Source: Trissonchulus latispiculum (Eukaryota; Nematoda; Enoplea; Enoplida; Ironidae). Taken from it: a stretch of DNA of 64,000 nt. The translations under genes were made by a program, and so were the position numbers. Under the pieces are notes generated by a model. It had not been told where the DNA came from. It saw nothing but the letters and a program-made list of their open reading frames with translations, and did no database searches. Positions 63,041 to 64,000 of this stretch are shown piece after piece (position 1 is the first letter of the stretch; each line of letters opens with the position of its first letter). The DNA is taken from NCBI GenBank assembly GCA_030248195.1, contig JASAND010026505.1, forward strand, positions 1 through 64,000, read 5' to 3'.

Positions 63041-64000
63041 CTGAAATAGAAGAAAATAGGAAAAGAAATTGAAATTCGTGATGAAATTTTAAGTTTAGGT
63101 TTTTGGGAACGTAGGAGAGTGTGAAAGGTTCAGAAATTTTGTGATGATTTTGTGATGTGATCAATTATTTCAGAGCTGTGCTAAATTATACTTATTATTA
63201 CTGAAATCAAATAACTACTAGACGATTTTTCACACAAAATTTATTAATTGTAATTTTAATTTATTGTAAAAATGGCTGGCCATTGGTCGACTGTTAGCCA
63301 AGCTCAAATTTACTGATTTTATGTGTCAACTGTGTTGCGAAATTAAATTTTGCTGCATAATATCGAGCACATGTTGCATTATAAACGTTACATTTTATTA
63401 CTACAGGTTTTCAGTTTATCAACATAAAGATGTTGACATCTTAGCTCCAGCGTTTCGATACGTCCATACTTATTTATTGTAGTTAGCGTTATTTTTAAAA
63501 AACCTGCTAGTTGCATGCAAATTTTATAATTGTGCTAGCAATTAAATTTGTCTAGTGGTCAAGGTTTCATGAATTCGTTGTTGTAGTCCTCCAGCAAAAT
63601 TAAAACAGAAATGTCGCGGATTGGAGCTAACCGTTTGGAAAAACTATTTTGAATAAAGTTTAATTATGTTGAAGCATTGTAGACAAGTGTAAGCACAGTA
63701 GACAAAATTCCATATAGCTAACGTTGGCGAATAGCTAAACAACGGACAATGGCTTCGGCTAACCACCAGCCAACGGCCAATCAGCGGCCAACGGCCAACC
63801 AGTTCTTTGCAGTTTTGGGTTGGTTACTAGCTAGGTCGAGGGTGATAATGAAGAAGTTGCGGTCAATCAGACGTGGATCAGTTCCCTGCTCAGCTAAACT
63901 TTTACAGCACTTACCGTCCTCATTGTTGAAAACCTTTAAAAGTGGTATAAAACAGGGAAGTAGTAGTCTAAGAAGTCGCCCCATGTTCCGTGGGCCTCAG
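63041..64000. other. Upstream region of the innexin, possible 5' exon
   Basis: A minus-strand candidate exon at 63,915-63,984 starts ATG, encodes MGRLLRLLLPCFIPLLKVF and four more residues, and ends at a GTAAGT donor in phase 1. That phase fits the acceptor at 63,041 leading into the innexin frame. A hydrophobic N-terminus would be unusual for an innexin, so this may instead be another gene or a chance match. The rest is AT-rich without features except GGCCAACGGCCAA words near 63,770-63,800. Confidence 0.3.

Overview
The window is nuclear DNA of an invertebrate animal. It contains a two-exon innexin, a 25-exon ABCB1-type multidrug transporter, an ISCA1 iron-sulfur assembly gene and the 3' exons of HMCES. 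Introns carry standard GT/AG sites, the base composition is AT-rich with long (TA)n and (TAA)n tracts, and transposon density is very high. The innexin features (YVG.PI.CW loop, YYQW..F, DDD..DRLN..YT start) point to a protostome, probably a lophotrochozoan such as a flatworm, mollusc or annelid. I cannot name the species.

Layout. 1-4.4 kb: a non-LTR retrotransposon on the minus strand with one long open frame (signal-like segment plus 2A-like peptide, PHD-type zinc finger, APE endonuclease, RT, RNase H). It is inserted in the RT region of an older LINE fragment (4.4-4.83 kb). 4.9-8.2 kb: hAT-like MITE material and a 1.9 kb element with 185-bp inverted ends. 8.93-10.0 kb: last three exons of HMCES (plus). 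10.6-12.9 kb: three MITE or foldback elements. 13.9-34.2 kb: the complete ABCB1-like gene on the minus strand; the 25 exons join in phase into about 1365 codons. Its introns hold a Ginger-type DNA transposon (17,454-19,799), a 1.2 kb near-perfect palindrome (31,375-32,578), several MITEs and microsatellites. 33.4-33.9 kb is CCGG-rich.

35.5-52.2 kb: a frameshifted Ty3/Gypsy element that ends exactly at the left inverted terminus of a 13.67 kb Polinton/adintovirus-like element (38,523-52,193). That element carries protein-primed DNA polymerase B with a small intron inside motif B and a retrovirus-type integrase (both minus). On the plus strand it carries a closely packed virion block: penton-like protein, small basic core-like protein, double-jelly-roll major capsid protein, packaging ATPase broken by one frameshift beside its P-loop, and two small conserved-looking ORFs. 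I see no adenain-type protease. Its right 4 kb is non-coding and contains a younger inverted-repeat element.

52.2-64 kb: AT-rich spacer with MITEs, intronless ISCA1 (56.57-56.96 kb), a 147-bp tandem repeat (58.3-58.96 kb), and the innexin gene (minus, 59.8-62.9 kb or further) whose intron carries three tRNA-derived SINE heads.

The host genes look like unrelated housekeeping, membrane-transport and gap-junction genes with no sign of co-regulation. The notable biology is in the mobile elements: the Polinton/adintovirus-like provirus, the 2A-bearing LINE and the Ginger element with palindromic repeat-rich ends.
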